Of a DNA stretch of 64,000 nucleotides, positions 61,263-64,000 are shown in pieces. Source of the stretch: Mesorhizobium ciceri WSM4083 (lineage in GTDB: Bacteria; Pseudomonadota; Alphaproteobacteria; Rhizobiales; Rhizobiaceae). The stretch spans positions 500,018-564,017 of the forward strand of contig NZ_JAFG01000005.1 of NCBI RefSeq assembly GCF_000519305.1, read 5' to 3'. The notes under the pieces are model-generated. The model saw only the letters and a list, made by a program, of their open reading frames with translations, searched no databases and was not told the origin of the DNA. How positions within the stretch are numbered: the stretch's first letter is position 1; each line of letters starts with the position of its first letter. A program made the position numbers and the translations under genes.

Positions 61263-62206
61263 TCCCTCGCATCCTGATCGTCAGCGACAAAGTGGACACT
61301 GGCTCGAACGGCCTGTCGGCAGCGCTTGGTCGGCGGGGCGCGGCCGTTGCAGCCGTGCCGTTGGCGGCGATCGCATTCGACACAAGCAGCCCGAGCGGAC
61401 TTTCGATCCCCGGCTTCGGCGGCACGTTGCCCGACGCCGTGCTCGTTCGTTCGATTGCCGCCGGATCGTTCGAAGCGGTTACCCGGCGCCTCGGCGTGCT
61501 GCACGCGTTAAGCAGACTGTCGGTTCCCGTGTGGAATTCCGCGCAGGCGATCGAGCGCTGCGTCGACAAGTCGATGACGACATTCCTCTTGAAAAATGCC
61601 GACCTGCCTACGCCACGCACCTTTGCTGTAGAAGGACTTGCCGTCGCCGAGGAGGTCGCGGCGCAAGAGCTTCCGCGGGGACCGCTGGTGCTGAAACCAT
61701 TGTTTGGGGCGCAAGGCCGCGGGATAAAGCTGATCCGCACGCTCTCGGACCTGCCGGCCGCAGAAGAGGTGAACAGCGTCTACTACCTTCAGCAATATGT
61801 GTCGCGTGCCGGTCCGCCCTTCCGGGATTTCCGCGTCTTTGTCTGCGCCGGCGAGACCGTGGCGATGATGAGCCGCATCAGCGACGACTGGATCACGAAC
61901 GTCAACCGGGGTGGCGTGCCGGAACAGGTTTCCGAACATGGCAAGGCGGAACTGGCATCGCTGGCTGTCGCTGCGTCAGCCGCGGTCGGCGCGGATTTTG
62001 CCGGCGTGGACATCGTGCGGGCTGAAGACGGCAATCTGTTCATACTCGAAGTGAACAGCATGCCCGCCTGGTCGGGATTGCAATCGGTGGTCGCCGTGAA
62101 CATCGCCGAGGCAATCGCCGATGCCTTGCTGAAACTCCTGACCGACCGCGCCGAAGCGGCCGCCGCGCCGCGGCCCTACCGTTTTGCCGCGCCTGCGAAT
62201 TCGTGA
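61259..62206 (+). CDS. RimK-like ATP-grasp ligase of the H4MPT island
   Basis: 315 residues. The N-terminal domain is RILIVSDKVDTGSNGLSAAL. The RimK-type ATP-grasp core includes DKSMTTFLLKNADLPTPRTF, the nucleotide loop LVLKPLFGAQGRGIKLI, and FRDFRVFVCAGETVAMMSR. The metal site is LFILEVNSMPAWSGLQ. The closest functional analogy is the MptN/CofF group, which adds glutamate to methanopterin or F420. Adding a glutamyl or similar residue to bacterial H4MPT or methanofuran is therefore the best guess. The gene overlaps its neighbours on both sides by 4 bases. Confidence 0.85.
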   Translation: MIPRILIVSDKVDTGSNGLSAALGRRGAAVAAVPLAAIAFDTSSPSGLSIPGFGGTLPDAVLVRSIAAGSFEAVTRRLGVLHALSRLSVPVWNSAQAIERCVDKSMTTFLLKNADLPTPRTFAVEGLAVAEEVAAQELPRGPLVLKPLFGAQGRGIKLIRTLSDLPAAEEVNSVYYLQQYVSRAGPPFRDFRVFVCAGETVAMMSRISDDWITNVNRGGVPEQVSEHGKAELASLAVAASAAVGADFAGVDIVRAEDGNLFILEVNSMPAWSGLQSVVAVNIAEAIADALLKLLTDRAEAAAAPRPYRFAAPANS

Positions 62207-63078
62207 GGGCCGCTGGGGTGGCGCTTTCGCGTGAATACCTCCGGGCCAGCTACAAGGATGCCTGCAGGATGGAGATCGAAGCCCTCAAACCGGGCAACGT
62301 CCATCTGTTCGCCGACGGACACGGCATGTCCGCCGCCCAGTTCATGACAAGTGCGGAGGTTTCTTCCGGGCCGCTGACCGATCCTCGTCTGCCGGTCGGA
62401 CAGCGCATGCTGGAGGCGGTGCAAGCGACACGACTGGCGGTCGCAACCAATACCAATCTCGGAATCATCCTTCTCACAGGACCTCTGATATGCGCCGCCG
62501 AAATGGGTGGTGACAGACTGCAAGACAATCTCGACTCGCTGCTTCGGGCTTTGAGCGTGCAGGATACCAAGGCGGTATTCGAGGCGATCGTCACGGCCGC
62601 GCCAGGCGGCCTCGGAGAAGCCGCCAACGATGTGCGGCAGGAGCCGAAGGTTCATTTGCTGGACGCGATGCGGGAGGCCGCCGACCGCGACACGATCGCC
62701 CGCCAGTACGGCAACTGTTTCGGCGACGTGTTCGGGGTCGGGCTCGCCGCGCTGGATGGAGCGTTGGCACGCGAAGAAACCGGCATGTGGCCGACGGTAT
62801 TCGCCTACATGGCGTTTCTCGCCGGCTTCCCCGACAGCCATGTGATGCGCAAGCACGGCGTTGACGTCGCAAATCAGGCGCGGCAGGAAGCCGTTGCCGT
62901 TCAGGCGGCGCTCCATGCCGAGAGCGACGAGCCATCGCGCATTCGTCTGCTCATGGAGTTCGACCGCCGGCTGAAGGCCGACAACATCAACCCCGGCACC
63001 TCGGCCGACCTCACCGTGGCTACTCTTTTAGTCCACACCCTCGCCCTCACCTTGCATAATCGCGGCGTTGGTGCTTGA
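62203..63078 (+). CDS. CitG-like (triphosphoribosyl-dephospho-CoA synthase family) protein
   Basis: 291 residues from a GTG that overlaps the preceding stop. The CitG/MdcB motifs are ALKPGNVHLFADGHGMS (a conserved PGN-V-H nucleotide-binding loop) and TNTNLGIILLTGPLICAAEM, then DSHVMRKHG and NPGTSADLTVATLLV. CitG makes the prosthetic group of citrate lyase from ATP and dephospho-CoA. No citrate or malonate lyase genes are nearby, so here it probably transfers a ribosyl-type group in methanopterin assembly; that is inference from location. Confidence 0.82.
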   Translation: MRAAGVALSREYLRASYKDACRMEIEALKPGNVHLFADGHGMSAAQFMTSAEVSSGPLTDPRLPVGQRMLEAVQATRLAVATNTNLGIILLTGPLICAAEMGGDRLQDNLDSLLRALSVQDTKAVFEAIVTAAPGGLGEAANDVRQEPKVHLLDAMREAADRDTIARQYGNCFGDVFGVGLAALDGALAREETGMWPTVFAYMAFLAGFPDSHVMRKHGVDVANQARQEAVAVQAALHAESDEPSRIRLLMEFDRRLKADNINPGTSADLTVATLLVHTLALTLHNRGVGA

Positions 63079-63087
63079 CTTCCAAAA

Positions 63088-63199
63088 GCGGAAGCTGTGC
63101 TTCCGCGGCTATCTAGCCAACCGGTCCGGGCAAATCCGGACGCTGCCAACAAGGATAGCTGTCCATCGAGCGCCTGCTCGGTTGCAGCGTCCGTGGACA
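63088..63199 (+). promoter_or_regulatory. Hairpin-rich leader upstream of fae
   Basis: Four hairpins follow one another: GCGGAAGC-TGT-GCTTCCGC at 63088-63106, GGCTA-TC-TAGCC at 63107-63118, GTCCGG/CCGGAC at 63124-63141, and TGTCCA/TGGACA at 63160-63199 enclosing CGAGC-GCCT-GCTCG. None has a T-run, so they are not plain intrinsic terminators. They may separate fae expression from the upstream operon or regulate the fae leader. Confidence 0.5.
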
Positions 63200-63227
63200 T
63201 CATAATTGTGTCTTGGAGGAAATTGGC

Positions 63228-63734
63228 ATGGCAAAAATCTCAAAGGTTATGGTCGGTGAATCGCTGGTGGGAGACGGCAACGAAGTCGCGCATGTCGACC
63301 TGCTCATCGGCCCGCGGGGGAGCGCGGTCGAAACGGCATTTTGCAACGCGCTTACCAACAACAAGGACGGCTTTACTTCGCTTTTGGCGGTGATCGCGCC
63401 CAATCTTCAATGCAAACCCAACACCGTGATGTTCAACAAGGTCACGATCAAGGGCGCCAAACAGGCGGTCCAGATGTTCGGCCCGGCACAGCACGCCGTG
63501 GCAAAGGCCGTGCAGGACAGCGTTGCGGACGGGACCATTCCGGCCAACGAAGCAGACGACGTGTTCATCTGCGTCGGGGTGTTCATCCATTGGGACGCGG
63601 CGGACGACGCCAAGATCCAGAAATACAATTACGAGGCGACAAAGGAAGCTATCCAGCGCGCCGTTGCAGGAACCCCGACCGCCGCCGAAGCAACGGCCCA
63701 GCGCGACAAGGTCAAGCATCCGTTCGCAGCCTAG
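63228..63734 (+). CDS. fae: Formaldehyde-activating enzyme
   Basis: 168 residues from the ATG at 63228, with GGAGG eight bases upstream. It condenses formaldehyde with H4MPT to methylene-H4MPT, the entry step of the pathway. Signature stretches are [20 protein letters not shown], with the catalytic His, then [20 protein letters not shown] and [20 protein letters not shown]. The length matches Fae exactly. It is the last plus-strand gene of the island and has its own long, structured leader, consistent with high separate expression. Confidence 0.97.
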   Translation: MAKISKVMVGESLVGDGNEVAHVDLLIGPRGSAVETAFCNALTNNKDGFTSLLAVIAPNLQCKPNTVMFNKVTIKGAKQAVQMFGPAQHAVAKAVQDSVADGTIPANEADDVFICVGVFIHWDAADDAKIQKYNYEATKEAIQRAVAGTPTAAEATAQRDKVKHPFAA

Positions 63735-63826
63735 ACAAGAGACAGCCCCGCACAGGAAAAACCCTCTTCTGAGACGGATGGTCTGTTGCGCCGGCTGAAA
63801 AAAGTTCTGGGCTTTTGAAACGTCAC

Positions 63827-63854
63827 CTCCCGAAGGGCGCACGTCCTTCGGGAG
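63827..63854. terminator. Hairpin between fae and the HisA-like gene
   Basis: CTCCCGAAGG at 63827-63836 pairs exactly with CCTTCGGGAG at 63845-63854 around 8 bases. It lies between two convergent genes and may end both transcripts, but neither strand shows a good T-run. Confidence 0.5.
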
Positions 63855-63871
63855 TCGACGAGCAACGATGA

Positions 63872-64000
63872 TCAGGCGCCGAGTGATGCGAGGCGGCCGG
63901 GTGTAAGCGTAGCGTTGTGCAATGAGGTTGCGACCAGCGCCGCGGCGACGTCCATGGCGGACAAGGCCCTGATGTCGTTCTCATCTCGGACGCCGCCGGC
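63872..64000 (-). CDS. HisA/HisF-like TIM-barrel protein, C-terminal part
   Basis: The last 42 codons of a minus-strand gene running in from the right edge. The fragment reads GGVRDENDIRALSAMDVAAA, then LVATSLHNATLTPGRLASLG. The GG-(V/I)-R...D-x-x-x-L pattern with the LVAT-SLH strand is the end of the HisA/HisF barrel, containing the second phosphate-binding site. Divergent HisA-like genes occur in bacterial H4MPT islands, where they are thought to help build the cofactor; the same role is likely here given fae next door. Confidence 0.65.
   Translation of the reverse strand, partial: AGGVRDENDIRALSAMDVAAALVATSLHNATLTPGRLASLGA

Overview
The window reads as a chromosomal segment of a high-GC alphaproteobacterium of the order Hyphomicrobiales, most likely Mesorhizobium or a close relative. 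The evidence is the family mix (DUF982 and DUF6074 small proteins, class I PHA synthase, map close to radC, B12-dependent ribonucleotide reductase, FrcBCA-type sugar ABC transport), a dispersed palindromic intergenic element of the rhizobial type, and a bacterial tetrahydromethanopterin (H4MPT) C1 gene island. This placement is inference; no 16S gene or other marker is present.

Layout. 1-7.1 kb: housekeeping genes (small membrane proteins, homoserine dehydrogenase with an aminotransferase, a lipoprotein, phaC, an M15-type peptidase). 7.2-24 kb: a more accessory stretch beginning at tRNA-Glu, with a palindromic repeat, tiny secreted or membrane proteins, two TadE-like genes and one TadG-like gene, one giant 11-kb autotransporter gene with about 43 glycine-rich repeats, and several small rhizobial DUF proteins. 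24-29 kb: map and radC flank a mipA/response regulator/histidine kinase operon on the opposite strand. 29.2-36.3 kb: an apparently undescribed uptake and catabolic operon. Its first gene fuses a LacI-type DNA-binding domain to a PfkB sugar kinase, with a LacI-type operator just upstream. It continues with a Cys-less glutamine-amidotransferase-like protein, a four-gene CUT2 ABC transporter and an M20 amidohydrolase. 36.4-46 kb: trigger factor, tRNA-Leu, two Nudix hydrolases, an old-yellow-enzyme reductase, gpt, a universal stress protein, a PilZ protein and an alpha/beta-hydrolase remnant. 46.1-51 kb: an orphan promoter/terminator unit, nrdJ with NrdR-box-like sites, a hicAB toxin-antitoxin pair and a frameshifted gene remnant. 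51.2-64 kb: the formaldehyde oxidation island.

How the C1 island works. Fae couples formaldehyde to H4MPT, MtdB oxidises methylene-H4MPT, Mch hydrolyses methenyl-H4MPT, and the FhcABCD complex releases formate. The same locus encodes cofactor-biosynthesis candidates: beta-RFAP synthase, two ATP-grasp proteins, a CitG-like protein, a pterin carbinolamine dehydratase and the end of a HisA-like protein. S-formylglutathione hydrolase, which belongs to the glutathione-linked formaldehyde route, sits immediately beside the fhc genes, so the two detoxification routes adjoin. The minus-strand fhcBADC run and the plus-strand RFAP synthase to fae run flank a divergent promoter region that holds an operator-like repeat; the fae leader is rich in hairpins.
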